This document shows positions 38,156 through 46,188 of a stretch of DNA of 64,000 bases, piece after piece. The notes below the pieces were generated by a model, which saw only the letters and a list, made by a program, of their open reading frames with translations, searched no databases and had not been told where the DNA came from. Position numbers and translations under genes: made by a program. Source of the stretch: Palsa-189 sp963803735 (GTDB lineage Bacteria; Acidobacteriota; Terriglobia; Acidiferrales; UBA7541). The stretch covers positions 310,001-374,000 of the forward strand of contig CAWDNV010000019.1 of assembly GCA_963803735.1 (NCBI GenBank), read 5' to 3'. Positions within the stretch are counted from its first letter, which is position 1. Each line of letters opens with the position of its first letter.

Positions 38156-38326
38156 ATGGACTTCACGACGGACAGCTTGGGAGTGAGACGGAAGGTCTTC
38201 TGGACCGTTTTCATGGCCCTAGGCGCGGTCGCGGAATTAAGTCTGCCACTGTGGTGGGCACTGGCTGCAACAGTTCCGATTGGCCTCGCGAGTTGGTGGC
38301 TGACATATCGCAGCGACTGGTTCTAG
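38156..38326 (+). CDS. Small membrane protein, 56 residues
   Basis: A short frame from an ATG at 38156 to a TAG at 38326. The product has a charged start (MDFTTDSLGVRRK) and two hydrophobic segments (VFWTVFMALGAVAELSL and WWALAATVPIGLASWWL), so two membrane spans are likely. First of several small membrane proteins here. Confidence 0.6.
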   Translation: MDFTTDSLGVRRKVFWTVFMALGAVAELSLPLWWALAATVPIGLASWWLTYRSDWF

Positions 38327-38418
38327 ACCAAAATCGTCCTCCCATCGGAGGGAGAGCGAACTAAAGGGCTAAATCGGAAAGTCCACTTCAGCCCACACAA
38401 CTCCGCAGTGAAGGGAGG

Positions 38419-38691
38419 ATGCACGTGAAAGTCTCTCTTAGGGCTATCGCTATTGCCGCAGGGGTGCTGTGGGGCGGTGCCATTCTTTTTCTCGGCCTCA
38501 TCAACCTTGCCAGCCCGTCCTTCGGCTTAAGCTTTCTGCAAATGGTAAGTTCGGTGTATCCGGGGTTTCATGTGTCACGGACCATCGCTGATGTTCTCAC
38601 GGGCACCGCGTATGCTCTTATAGACGGAGCCGTCGCAGGCCTTGTCTTCGGCTGGCTTTACAACCTCTCTCTGGGGCGGAACCGCTCGTAG
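38419..38691 (+). CDS. Small membrane protein, holin-like
   Basis: A 90-residue protein with three hydrophobic segments (AIAIAAGVLWGGAILFLGLI, a middle one around TIADVLTGTAYALI, and GAVAGLVFGWLYNL). GGAGG precedes the ATG. Similar proteins are sometimes labelled bacteriophage holin, but no lysin gene is nearby, so that name is not secure. Confidence 0.6.
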   Translation: MHVKVSLRAIAIAAGVLWGGAILFLGLINLASPSFGLSFLQMVSSVYPGFHVSRTIADVLTGTAYALIDGAVAGLVFGWLYNLSLGRNRS

Positions 38692-38740
38692 GAGCAGTGG
38701 CCCGCCTCTCGCCCAGAAAGTGCGGGCGTGCTCTTTCCTC

Positions 38741-38875
38741 CTACTTCAAAAGTGCCAAAAGGTCAGAAATTACCTGCAACGCCTTCATGAATTTCCACGC
38801 CCCAAGACTGCTGAGGATGAGCAGAACCGCCACGACTAGGAGAAGTTCCAAAACGCTGTAGCCATCCTCGTTCAT
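38741..38875 (-). CDS. Mini type IV pilin-like protein, 44 residues
   Basis: Starts at the ATG at 38875 with AGGAGG six bases upstream. The N-terminus MNEDGYSVLELLLVVAVL matches the prepilin cleavage motif (G, aromatic, then E at position +5 and a hydrophobic helix), but the protein ends after 44 residues and has no globular head. It resembles the tiny Flp/PilA-like proteins of soil bacteria. No pilus assembly genes are near. Confidence 0.6.
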   Translation of the reverse strand: MNEDGYSVLELLLVVAVLLILSSLGAWKFMKALQVISDLLALLK

Positions 38876-38884
38876 TGCTTCCTC

Positions 38885-39052
38885 CTAAAATAAAATCCAG
38901 ATGAAGTAGAGCAGGCCGACACCAATCTCGATTGTGAATGCCGCGAACGGGCATCCACATCTGAGCAACATCAATCCGGCAATTGTTACGGGAATAATTG
39001 CCGCGGCAGATGCGACAGCTTTTTGACGACGGGATAAACTGAATGAAGCCAC
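38885..39052 (-). CDS. Small membrane protein, 55 residues
   Basis: GTG start at 39052 with GGAGG upstream; stop nine bases before the mini-pilin start. Two hydrophobic stretches (AVASAAAIIPVTIAGLMLL and FTIEIGVGLLYFIWILF) separated by RCGCP. Probably co-transcribed with the mini-pilin. No family recognised. Confidence 0.55.
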   Translation of the reverse strand: MASFSLSRRQKAVASAAAIIPVTIAGLMLLRCGCPFAAFTIEIGVGLLYFIWILF

Positions 39053-39188
39053 GTTGCACCTCCATGTGCGACTTGGTTAGGGATTCGGCGGCGTTGACGC
39101 GCTGCCGAGTCCCGCTCGATTTTGATAACGCGCCCTACGAGTTCATGAGAGAAATCTGCTCGGGCCGATTTTTCACGGAATCAATTGT

Positions 39189-39220
39189 TCGGCGCATATA
39201 CGTGCGTATATACGGCCGAA
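39189..39220. promoter_or_regulatory. Long palindrome in a gene-free gap
   Basis: ATATACG-TG-CGTATAT (39196-39211) is a perfect dyad inside outer arms TTCGGC (39189-39194) and GCCGAA (39215-39220). It is upstream of the leftward mini-pilin pair. The rest of 39053-39440 shows no gene. A repressor operator or small terminator-like hairpin are both possible. Confidence 0.45.
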
Positions 39221-39440
39221 TCTACCGTCCCTCGCGGCCACTTTTCCAAGCGTTAGAGAATGAGCACAGCCGTTATATCGAGGCACGATATTTAGTGTTC
39301 TTCACGTAAACTGACTTATGTGGTTGCGCATTTGCTGCGATGCTGTATCACGGCTTAACCCACGCACCGGCAAAACCTGATGCAGCATCGCGGCTCCTCC
39401 CACGAATCCACCTGACATTTAGGGGCGTCCACAAGCCCAC

Positions 39441-39788
39441 TCAATCACCGGGCCAGTTGGTTTCTTTGCCGAGCAGGGATTCTGCGTGCTTGGCGTCTAC
39501 TCGCAAACCGTTGACTGCGTCGGCGAGATTGCCGTTTCCCCAACGTTCAACAACGACCTTGGCAGCGTCAACTAGGTTTTCGAGTTCCTCGGATAACACT
39601 TTCGCAGAACGAACCTCTTTGACTGCCTGAGTTGCAACACGCGCCAATGCGCTGCTTTCACCATCACCGGGCCACAGGTTCACGTCCTTCGCGACCGTGA
39701 CAAGTTTCTTGCGGAACGTCATGGAACGTCCGTGTTCGATGGCTGATGCTGCACTACGTAATGCTTTGGCAATCTCTTTGCTTGTCAT
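39441..39788 (-). CDS. Unknown helical protein, 115 residues
   Basis: From an ATG at 39788 with AAGGAG upstream. All-helical, charged sequence (TSKEIAKALRSAASAIEHGRS, KVLSEELENLVDAAKVVVERW). No family recognised. Last gene of a leftward set of small proteins beginning at 41397. Confidence 0.6.
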   Translation of the reverse strand: MTSKEIAKALRSAASAIEHGRSMTFRKKLVTVAKDVNLWPGDGESSALARVATQAVKEVRSAKVLSEELENLVDAAKVVVERWGNGNLADAVNGLRVDAKHAESLLGKETNWPGD

Positions 39789-39948
39789 CGCGGTTTCTCC
39801 TTTTGAAATTCAAAAATGCGCCCTACGTTGTCCCGGGAGAAGTTCCCGGTCTCCGAAAACTCGCCTATGTTTGAGCCGTGCGGCTCATGCTGCCCACTGT
39901 CGCCAATGGGCAGACTGTGACGCACGAGTTAGGCTGCAACCACTAAAT

Positions 39949-40370
39949 TCAGGGATGGCCGCAGGTTCGGGCATCGGCTCGCGACGGAACAGCGTCGAAG
40001 TAGGGCGCGCTTTTGTCGGCTCGCCTATAGATTGACCAAAGGAGCCGATGGTCAGTTATGGCGCGTTGCATGCGTCGCGTCTCGGATTCGATTGCTTGAC
40101 GGAATGACGCCTTAGCTTCAGGAGATGGCATCGGCTCATTGAATGAGCGAAACAGGATTCGATTCTCTGCCGTGTCAAGTGCTGCTATGGCTGACTGCGC
40201 ACGAGCGATATCCTGCTCTAGTCGCTTGTCACTTTCGGAGCGACGCTGGCAGCCTTGCGTTGGTAGCGCTTGGCAGCCGCAGTCAATACAGACTTGGCGC
40301 AAGCATCGCAGAATCCGTAGATATAGCCTGCCCATTCGTTCGTGTTCCCGCACTTAGGGCAGCCGTTCAT
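39949..40370 (-). pseudogene. Zinc-ribbon and helical protein split by a frameshift
   Basis: An ATG at 40370 (GGAGG four bases upstream) opens MNGCPKCGNTNEWAGYIYGF, then CDACAKSVLTAAAKRYQRK: a two-CxxC zinc ribbon, ending at a TAG at 40218. From about 40250 an overlapping frame continues QRRSESDKRLEQDIARAQS as a helical domain to 39949 but has no start of its own there. One base change near 40245 would join them into one protein of about 140 residues. Either a 50-residue zinc ribbon plus remnant, or one gene with an indel. Confidence 0.55.
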
Positions 40371-40441
40371 AATTCCTCCGTTTGGGAGCGAATGCGCTCC
40401 GTCCTACGGATGGTTCGCTGCCATCCGCAGACCGTAGAGCA

Positions 40442-40887
40442 CTACTCTTCAGGCTCCGGCTCGACTTGTTTCCGGTAGTTCTCTTCTGCGCAATACTCGC
40501 GGCAGAATTCCTCACCGTCTGACAGTTCATGCCTGAAGCGTTCGCGTTTTGCTGGCAGAAGGTTTCCGCATTCGGCACACTTCGGAGCCTGCTCGTATGC
40601 TTTACGAGCCCATTCGCGTGCGTCTTTGAACGTCGTAGCGTCAAAGGCATAGTCATGCCGAGAGTGCAACCTATGCCGATGTGAACAGGGTTGCGGGTGT
40701 CTTTGCGCCAATCCCGCACGATTTGAATTGCTGTCTCTACTGCTTCGCGCGGGTCAGTGAATTCTTCGAATTCGCCCGCGTACTTCGCGACCAGAGCATC
40801 CGGGTTTGTGTAGTTGTGGTCTCCCGCTGAGACTTCTACGACGTTCTCGCCGTCTGGGAATTGACGTTGGCGCGTGACGGTATACAT
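40442..40887 (-). pseudogene. Unknown protein split by a frameshift
   Basis: Starts at an ATG directly after the stop of the upstream gene. The first frame (YTVTRQRQFPDGENVVEVS ... NPVHIGIGCTLGMTMP) runs until about 40640; the coherent continuation (FDATTFKDAREWARKAYEQ, then PKCAECGNLLPAKRERF and CREYCAEENYR) is in the next frame and ends at 40442 with an acidic tail. The C-terminal half has CxxC and CxxxC pairs, probably zinc-binding. A single indel near 40645 separates the halves. Confidence 0.6.
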
Positions 40888-41397
40888 TTAGTTTTCCTCC
40901 GTCTCGCTGGCTTCGGACTCTTCCGGCATGGCGTCTTCTATCTGTTCCGCGGCATTCTCAAGAGCCGATATGAGCGCATAACCTACTTCGTGGATTTGTT
41001 TTTGCTGCGCGACTGCCAGCAATTGGAAACCGTCTGTAATTCCGCCGGATTCTTCTAAAACTTCGGTTAGGTAGTAGACGTGATCCGCGCGAGAATTCAG
41101 CCAAGAGGTAAGACTGGCTGTGTATGGATCAGGCTCTATTTCGAGGATTACGTCTGACAGTTCAGCGTCTTCGCTGGCATCGGCTAAGGCGTCGGCGCAC
41201 TTTTCGATGAAGGCATAGACCGTATCATCGGGAAGTTTGTCGCCGTGCGCTTCGTGGATAACGTCCGTCATCCACTGTGGCGAGCCATCCTTAAGGCAGA
41301 CGAATTCGGCTCCGTCGTTGCGCTTCTTTGTTTCTAGGGCTCCGCTGAGGTCTGAGGCTAACTTCTGGATAGATGTAGAATCGGATGAGCCTGACAT
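40888..41397 (-). CDS. Unknown acidic protein, 169 residues
   Basis: Starts at an ATG at 41397 with GGAGG upstream. Acidic, mostly helical (DTVYAFIEKCADALADASED, NAAEQIEDAMPEESEASETEE). No known domain is recognised; this type is common in phage and plasmid regions. Its promoter probably lies in the repeat at 41487-41509 (TTGACA on the minus strand). Confidence 0.6.
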   Translation of the reverse strand: MSGSSDSTSIQKLASDLSGALETKKRNDGAEFVCLKDGSPQWMTDVIHEAHGDKLPDDTVYAFIEKCADALADASEDAELSDVILEIEPDPYTASLTSWLNSRADHVYYLTEVLEESGGITDGFQLLAVAQQKQIHEVGYALISALENAAEQIEDAMPEESEASETEEN

Positions 41398-41486
41398 GGA
41401 GATTTGCCTCCGTGTTGAGTTAGGGAGCCGTTTCGGTTCGAGCCGGAGCGGTTCCCGTTCTAGCTTAATTGGAGATTAGCATAAGT

Positions 41487-41509
41487 CAGTAAGTCTGTCA
41501 ACTGTTATT
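41487..41509 (-). repeat. Inverted repeat copy 1 (promoter/operator-like)
   Basis: A 23-bp sequence with core TAAGTCTGTCAACTGT, repeated in inverted orientation at 42053-42075. On the minus strand it holds a consensus -35 TTGACA facing the 169-residue gene, with TAATCT 17 bases on. Confidence 0.7.
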
Positions 41510-41722
41510 ATGGAAACAGAAGAGAATAAAAGGCAAGCGTTGGCAGCGAGTGGGCGAGCGAGTGGACGAGGCAAATTCGTTAGAACTGCCGACATATCGG
41601 CACGAAAGTACATAAGTCTGTCAACTGTACTTATTGAAGAGGCGATTTTCGGCCAAAATCGTCCCTTTATGTCCATGAGCGCATTGAGACTTACGCTAAT
41701 TTTGGACCGTCCAACGACTTGA
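41510..41722 (+). CDS. Possible small protein between inverted repeats
   Basis: A 70-codon frame starting one base after repeat copy 1 (METEENKRQALAASGRASGR). Its middle part is encoded by repeat copy 2, and no ribosome site is seen. Doubtful as a gene; listed because it sits in the putative invertible segment. Confidence 0.25.
   Translation: METEENKRQALAASGRASGRGKFVRTADISARKYISLSTVLIEEAIFGQNRPFMSMSALRLTLILDRPTT
41613..41628 (-). repeat. Core repeat copy 2
   Basis: TAAGTCTGTCAACTGT again, same orientation as copy 1, without the outer 7 bases. It also contains TTGACA on the minus strand but no good -10. Confidence 0.65.
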
Positions 41723-42052
41723 GCCCACAACGCTGTCTAAAACCTATTCCAACGGTATATCCAACAGAGGCAATAAGATAGGCAGGCAATTCGAGCCTGA
41801 TCTGCTCATCATTTTCGAGATGATGTGCGATTCTGCGGCCGAGAAACCGAGCCCGGCTCTGACCGGTTCTGGTTGTCTGGGGAAATCGCGTGGATTGGTC
41901 GCTGAAAAAGTGGAGGGTGGGGTTGCCGGCATGCGACCCGCCCCGGAGGGCGCTTGGGTACCTACCCGCATTGCCTCGTAAAAGCTGATTTTTCTGACCC
42001 GTTGGACGGCCCACCCGGTACCCGCCCCGCCCCTCCGTTAAAGAACCATAAC

Positions 42053-42075
42053 AATAACAGTTGACAGACTTACTG
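42053..42075 (+). repeat. Inverted repeat copy 3 with recombinase promoter
   Basis: The 23 bases are the exact reverse complement of 41487-41509. TTGACA at 42061-42066 with TAGGCT 17 bases downstream reads into the serine recombinase gene. Confidence 0.7.
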
Positions 42076-42108
42076 TACTGTGATAGGCTCCTCGCGTGGA
42101 GGCATCTT

Positions 42109-42687
42109 ATGGCGGATCGCTGCGCTACTTACCTGCGCGTTTCTACCGACCGGCAAGATTCCGCGAACCAGCAGTCCGATCTCGACCGTTACATCACTTT
42201 CAAAACTCTGAGCGTCGTTGAGACTTACGTGGATGAGGGAATTTCCGGTCGAAAGACGGAGCGACCGGCACTATCCCGGATGCTAGAGGATGCCCGGAAA
42301 GGTCGTTTTGACATTTTAGTTGTGTCAAAACTAGACCGATTAGGCCGGAGCGCGAAGCATCTCCTTGCGATCCTCGATGAACTGGACAGCCTCGGCATTG
42401 CATTTGCCGCGGCCACACAGGAGATTGATACAACGAGCCCATCCGGCCGCTTGCTTTACACCGTCCTCGGGGCGATGGCTGAATTCGAATCCAGCCTGAT
42501 CGGAGAACGCACCAAAGCCGGCCTACAGGTCGCCCGTACGCGCGGCACACGCCTAGGGCGCCCGGCACTGGGCCGGGAAGCGGTCGCCCGCCTATCCAGC
42601 CTGTCGGCGGAGGAGGCAGCCCTTCGGCTTGGAGTTTCCCCCAGAACCATACGGCGGCACCGGGAGTTCCTCCGGAGGGCATCGTGA
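42109..42687 (+). CDS. Serine recombinase (resolvase/invertase family)
   Basis: A 192-residue small serine recombinase from the ATG at 42109. Catalytic serine in TYLRVSTDRQDSANQ, then VSKLDRLGRSAKHLL (the conserved Arg cluster), the long E-helix region YTVLGAMAEFESSLIGERTKAGL and a C-terminal HTH (SAEEAALRLGVSPRTIRRH). It fits Tn3-type resolvases or DNA invertases of the Hin/Pin group. The 23-bp inverted repeats just upstream may be its crossover sites or its operator. Confidence 0.9.
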   Translation: MADRCATYLRVSTDRQDSANQQSDLDRYITFKTLSVVETYVDEGISGRKTERPALSRMLEDARKGRFDILVVSKLDRLGRSAKHLLAILDELDSLGIAFAAATQEIDTTSPSGRLLYTVLGAMAEFESSLIGERTKAGLQVARTRGTRLGRPALGREAVARLSSLSAEEAALRLGVSPRTIRRHREFLRRAS

Positions 42688-42923
42688 GCAAGATGCAAGT
42701 CATGATTCGGATGTCGGAGCCTATGATCGAGGCCATTAGGGAAACTGCCCCGAAGGACGTTCCGGCAGATGTCTGGAGCCAGATGAAGCTGGCAGAGAAG
42801 ATGCGCGTTATCTTGACTCGCTGGCTACAAGAGAATGGCGCGAGGTATGAGGAACCGGTCTATAAGCGGACCGGCCGGCCACCTAAGAAGAAGGGTGCAT
42901 CACGATCTCGAAAAAAGGCCTAG
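42684..42923 (+). CDS. Small basic protein coupled to the recombinase
   Basis: A 79-residue protein starting at a GTG overlapping the recombinase stop (GTGA). Possible ribbon-helix-helix-like N-terminus (MQVMIRMSEPMIEAIRETA), basic tail with an AT-hook-like GRPPKKKGASRSRKK. Probably DNA-binding; function unknown. Confidence 0.6.
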   Translation: MSKMQVMIRMSEPMIEAIRETAPKDVPADVWSQMKLAEKMRVILTRWLQENGARYEEPVYKRTGRPPKKKGASRSRKKA

Positions 42924-43092
42924 AATCGGCTTATAAGCGATTTTCGCCCTTCCAACGTGGTGAGCGCCACTTGAGCTACAGAGACCGCAGAACCGCCTTT
43001 CCGCGCCGTTTAGGAGTAATCAGGCGCGACGGCCGAACTCGATCCGGCGCTCTGCCGAGTGGCGGCAAGAATCCAGCAGCTTTGCGGTTGAA

Positions 43093-43332
43093 GCGGTGAA
43101 TGCGGTGAATAACGAGGGGTTATACTACTACCCTCCTTTTTGATTGAGAAATTATATTGAGAAACTAAACACCCCACTTTCTCAATTTAATTTCTTAATC
43201 AAAATTCCCCACGCGATATATAGGGGAAATATTCACCGCATTCACCGCAAGATGTGTGAACTCTCGTTCGCTGAATCACTTAAGTCTGCGGTGAATTTTA
43301 TTTTTTCACCGCACGATCACCGCATTCACCGC
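43093..43332. repeat. Cluster of TTCACCGC octamers in both orientations
   Basis: GCGGTGAA or its complement occurs at 43093, 43102, 43232, 43241, 43288, 43305 and 43325, with one variant at 43316. Pairs at 9-bp spacing (43093/43102, 43232/43241, 43316/43325) suggest dimer binding sites. Overlaps the iteron region. Confidence 0.7.
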
Positions 43333-43505
43333 AAAAGCGAGGTCGTTTTGTTCTCCGCCGACCCAAAAATCTGATTGAGAAATTATATTGAGAAAGTCTG
43401 CCGAGAAGCACCCGCGTCTGATTGAGAAATTATATTGAGAAACTCAGAAATTATATTGAGAAACTCAGAAATTATATTGAGAAACTCAGAAATTATATTG
43501 AGAAA
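43141..43505. repeat. Iteron array, putative replication origin
   Basis: AGAAATTATATTGAGAAA occurs six times directly (starts 43147, 43378, 43425, 43446, 43467, 43488), the last four at an exact 21-bp period, and once as an imperfect inverted copy at 43178-43201. 21 bp is two helical turns, as in iterons bound by an initiator. It is AT-rich and gene-free, with octamers interspersed. The element encodes a primase-helicase, which would need an origin. Confidence 0.7.
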
Positions 43506-43742
43506 GTCTCGACCCATATTTCGTGGCCGCAGATTGGCCTTCGCCGACTCCTCCGTGCTGAGCTAGGCCACTAGAGAAGGGGTGCACAGAAAACATAAAT
43601 TTTTGTGCACTCAAAGCCAACGCAAGGTCGGCGCCGCCCGCGCTGGATGGAAGTCGGCCGAGATTCCGCTTGACAGCCCTCAGGTCTTCATTGTACGCTC
43701 TTGCTCAGGCGTAAGGCCACGTGTACCCGCTGTAAATTTAAC

Positions 43743-44236
43743 GCTTGACAAAAATACACGGTTTCTGGTACGGTGTAGTGGTTGACCTCGCTGTTCCGCA
43801 GTTTTGGTCCGGCAGGTAAGTCAGAACGAAACCCGACAGTTCTTCCTGATCCGTGCTGGTGTCGGTAACCGAGAAATGCAGGCTGCCAGAATTTGGCTGC
43901 CCGGAGCACCGCGGTAAAGATGGATAAGAAACACAGGCTTTCGCAGTTAGCCTGACAACTAAATAGCAGGGATAGACGCTCCCGGCTTCGGGACGAGGAG
44001 AGCCGGAAACTCCAAGCGTTCATCTCGCGTTGCAAGGTCTGAGCGGCAATAGTGCTTGGATTACTTGCAAGCAATTCGTCGCTCCGGGTGGAACCTGAAA
44101 AGGTTGAAGACCTCCGTGGCGGCGGACTCTCTGAGAGTTGCTGCGTGCAGCATTCGGTGCACCTGTCTCAGACTTCCTTGTAAGCCAATTAGGACGAAGA
44201 AGGAATTCTTCGGTCAATGGATTGGCATCCATCCTT
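43743..44236 (+). ncRNA. Candidate large structured RNA
   Basis: A gene-free stretch of about 490 bases with many compact hairpins: CGGTAACCG (43863-43871), CAGGCT/AGCCTG (43934-43954), CCCG-GCTT-CGGG (43981-43992), AACCT-GAAA-AGGTT with a GNRA loop (44092-44105), ACTCT/AGAGT (44126-44138), GTGCA/TGCAC (44145-44162) and CGAAGAA-GGAA-TTCTTCG with a second GNRA loop (44195-44212). TTGACA near 43744 with a TACGGT 18 bases later could be its promoter. No known family can be named from inspection. Confidence 0.45.
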
Positions 44237-44248
44237 GACTAAACGGGC

Positions 44249-44554
44249 ATGGACGGAAATCCAAAAAGGATTTCTCTGTCTATGCGCTTCAAAAAGCAGA
44301 ATGCACTTGAAGTACCCGGTCCGACCCCGAAGAAGTCCCCAGTAATAATTTCTGCATCGGCTTCTGAGCCCCTATGGACCCGCGAAGAGGCGGCAGCCTA
44401 TCTCCGCATCAAGCCCGCCACGATTTATCAACTGACGCGGAAGCGTAGTCGCATTCCTCTCCCGTATCTTCCTTGCGGAAAATTCATGCGTTTTCGCAAA
44501 ACAGAAATCGATCGTTGGCTTGAGCAGTCGCGTCAAGAAAGGCGGGTTGCATGA
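44249..44554 (+). CDS. HTH DNA-binding protein (excisionase family)
   Basis: A 101-residue protein with a C-terminal MerR-like/excisionase HTH: LWTREEAAAYLRIKPATIYQL, then LPCGKFMRFRKTEIDRWLEQ. First gene of a long rightward operon; overlaps the SEC-C gene by four bases. Likely regulator of the operon or second recombination directionality factor. Confidence 0.78.
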   Translation: MDGNPKRISLSMRFKKQNALEVPGPTPKKSPVIISASASEPLWTREEAAAYLRIKPATIYQLTRKRSRIPLPYLPCGKFMRFRKTEIDRWLEQSRQERRVA

Positions 44555-45330
44555 GCGTCAAAATCCGTCGCAATGACCCTTGCCAATGCGGTAGTGGTAA
44601 GAAATACAAAAAGTGCTGCCTCACCAACGCGCTTACCGCTACGCCAACAATCGAAGATCGCCAAGACACTGAGTTCTGGTATCCGGCTGCCAACGACCTT
44701 CAACTCCTTGATCTGCCCGAAAACGTCCGTCCCGAAGCGCGGAGATGTCTCGCTCCGATTCTCCGAGAGTTGAACAGATATCTTCGTGAAAAAGGACGAG
44801 GTGGCGTAAGAGGTGGACGTTGTTGGGAAACTGCCTTCTTGATGTCGTTATTGTCGGCGCATGTCGGACCAACCACACTCGATTACGTTGAAGGGGTATG
44901 GACCCGTGCTTTGGATAACCCGTGGCGAACCCCTGACGACGTAGTATGCCCTGCACCTCATGCGTGGAATTCATTTGAAGGCCACATTGTTGACATCACG
45001 GCTGAATTCTATGGATGGGATTCAAACGGTGAGGATGCGAAATGGCTGCACGAACCTCTCAAGGTATATTCCCCGGAAGAAATTTATCTTCATGCCCTCA
45101 ATACAAATTGGGACTGTGCAAGTTCTGATATTTGGCTCGCCAAGGGCGGTCGGGAAACCGTGCCTGAAGAGATACGAAAGCATTTGCCGACAAGAGCGAC
45201 AAGAGAGGATGTGAAAAGCGACGACGATGACCACCAACGCGCGTTCGAATTCGTCAACGATATTGTATTCAAGCCAGCCAGCGAACGCCTCCTTGCTCGC
45301 ATCAACACTCCCGTTTCGGAGGCCGCATGA
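44551..45330 (+). CDS. SEC-C zinc motif protein with a transglutaminase-like triad
   Basis: A 259-residue protein. The N-terminus RNDPCQCGSGKKYKKCC is the SEC-C zinc-binding motif. Further on, GRCWETAFLMSLL (Cys about 91), PAPHAWNSFEGHIVDITAEFYG (His about 138, Asp about 147) has the spacing of a Cys-His-Asp transglutaminase/cysteine-peptidase-like site. No family assigned; a peptidase or inactive papain-like fold is inference. Overlaps genes on both sides by four bases. Confidence 0.65.
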   Translation: MSVKIRRNDPCQCGSGKKYKKCCLTNALTATPTIEDRQDTEFWYPAANDLQLLDLPENVRPEARRCLAPILRELNRYLREKGRGGVRGGRCWETAFLMSLLSAHVGPTTLDYVEGVWTRALDNPWRTPDDVVCPAPHAWNSFEGHIVDITAEFYGWDSNGEDAKWLHEPLKVYSPEEIYLHALNTNWDCASSDIWLAKGGRETVPEEIRKHLPTRATREDVKSDDDDHQRAFEFVNDIVFKPASERLLARINTPVSEAA

Positions 45331-45944
45331 GCCTCCGTCAGACGAGCCTCACCCACGACGAACCGGGAGTTTTTCCCGGCTCAATCTCCACCCCTGATGC
45401 GAAGCCGAAGGAAATGTCAACCGAGGAGTTGGCGCATTTCGTCGCCGATGCCTTTGCCAAGATGAAAACGGCCCTGCCTTACATTATTGAACTGCGCTCG
45501 CGGTTCGCCGAACTTCCGCGCGGTAAAGCAAACATCATGGGCTGTCGTACGTGGACCGAGTTCTGCAACGAGGTGCTGCACCGGACTGACAGCGCGATTC
45601 GGAAAGCAATTGCTGAAGAGTCCGAAGAGCCGGATGAAGATGAAGATCCGATCGTCGAGACCGGGGAGGAAATACCAGATTTTGAAGTTACGAAAGAGGA
45701 AGAAGAAGATTTACGACGGATTGCAGACAGGATGAAGGAAAAACCTGAACCCGACTGGAGTCGATTAACGGAATTTTTCAGCGGAGACAGTGTTCCAGAC
45801 AAGTTGAAACCAACCGCCTCTGAAATAGTCGAAGCAGGCTATCGAACCCTCGCCAAGCAACGACACCCCGACCACGGCGGAAGCCAAGAAGCGATGGTGA
45901 TGCTAAATGCAACGGTGTCGTGCTTGAGGAAGATTGTGAAATGA
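45327..45944 (+). CDS. Protein with C-terminal J-domain-like HPD segment
   Basis: A 205-residue protein. The last 45 residues (EIVEAGYRTLAKQRHPDHGG, then MVMLNATVSCLRKIVK) contain the HPD tripeptide and helices II-III of a DnaJ J-domain, placed at the C-terminus instead of the usual N-terminus. The rest is helical with an acidic middle (EEPDEDEDPIVETGEE). It may recruit the host DnaK to a replication or packaging complex, as phage J-proteins are known to do (inference). Confidence 0.7.
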   Translation: MSLRQTSLTHDEPGVFPGSISTPDAKPKEMSTEELAHFVADAFAKMKTALPYIIELRSRFAELPRGKANIMGCRTWTEFCNEVLHRTDSAIRKAIAEESEEPDEDEDPIVETGEEIPDFEVTKEEEEDLRRIADRMKEKPEPDWSRLTEFFSGDSVPDKLKPTASEIVEAGYRTLAKQRHPDHGGSQEAMVMLNATVSCLRKIVK

Positions 45945-46188
45945 CAACGACTCCGCGAAGGCATGATCTGTATCCACGCCGCGTAACGATCCGCCCTGAA
46001 CCGCGGGCCAGCCCGCCGTAACAAACATTTCCGAACAGAAGTAAACGGCCACGAATTACCCCTCGCCGGCAATCCGTATCGGTGTGCCTCGGCGACATTG
46101 AACAGTTTCGGCTCCGAACGACCGTTAGGTCTTGACGGTAACAAGACCAAATTCAGAACGCGGCTATGCCCGCGAAAAAGAGGATGAG

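Noticed and set aside
38137..38364. A 75-codon frame overlapping the 56-residue membrane protein
   Set aside because: Its product is of random character, whereas the overlapping frame gives two clean membrane segments.
40354..40478. The out-of-frame tail extending the 40887 frame to 40354
   Set aside because: The residues (Ser/Arg/Asn-rich) look like a shifted reading of the Cys-rich, acidic C-terminal half in the next frame.
42924..43080. A GTAGCTC-like stretch on the minus strand suggesting a tRNA
   Set aside because: No acceptor stem or GGTTCGAA T-loop can be placed around it.
43141..43505. Possible CRISPR array
   Set aside because: The 18-bp units are separated by only 3 bases in the regular part and irregularly elsewhere; there are no unique spacers of constant length and no cas genes.
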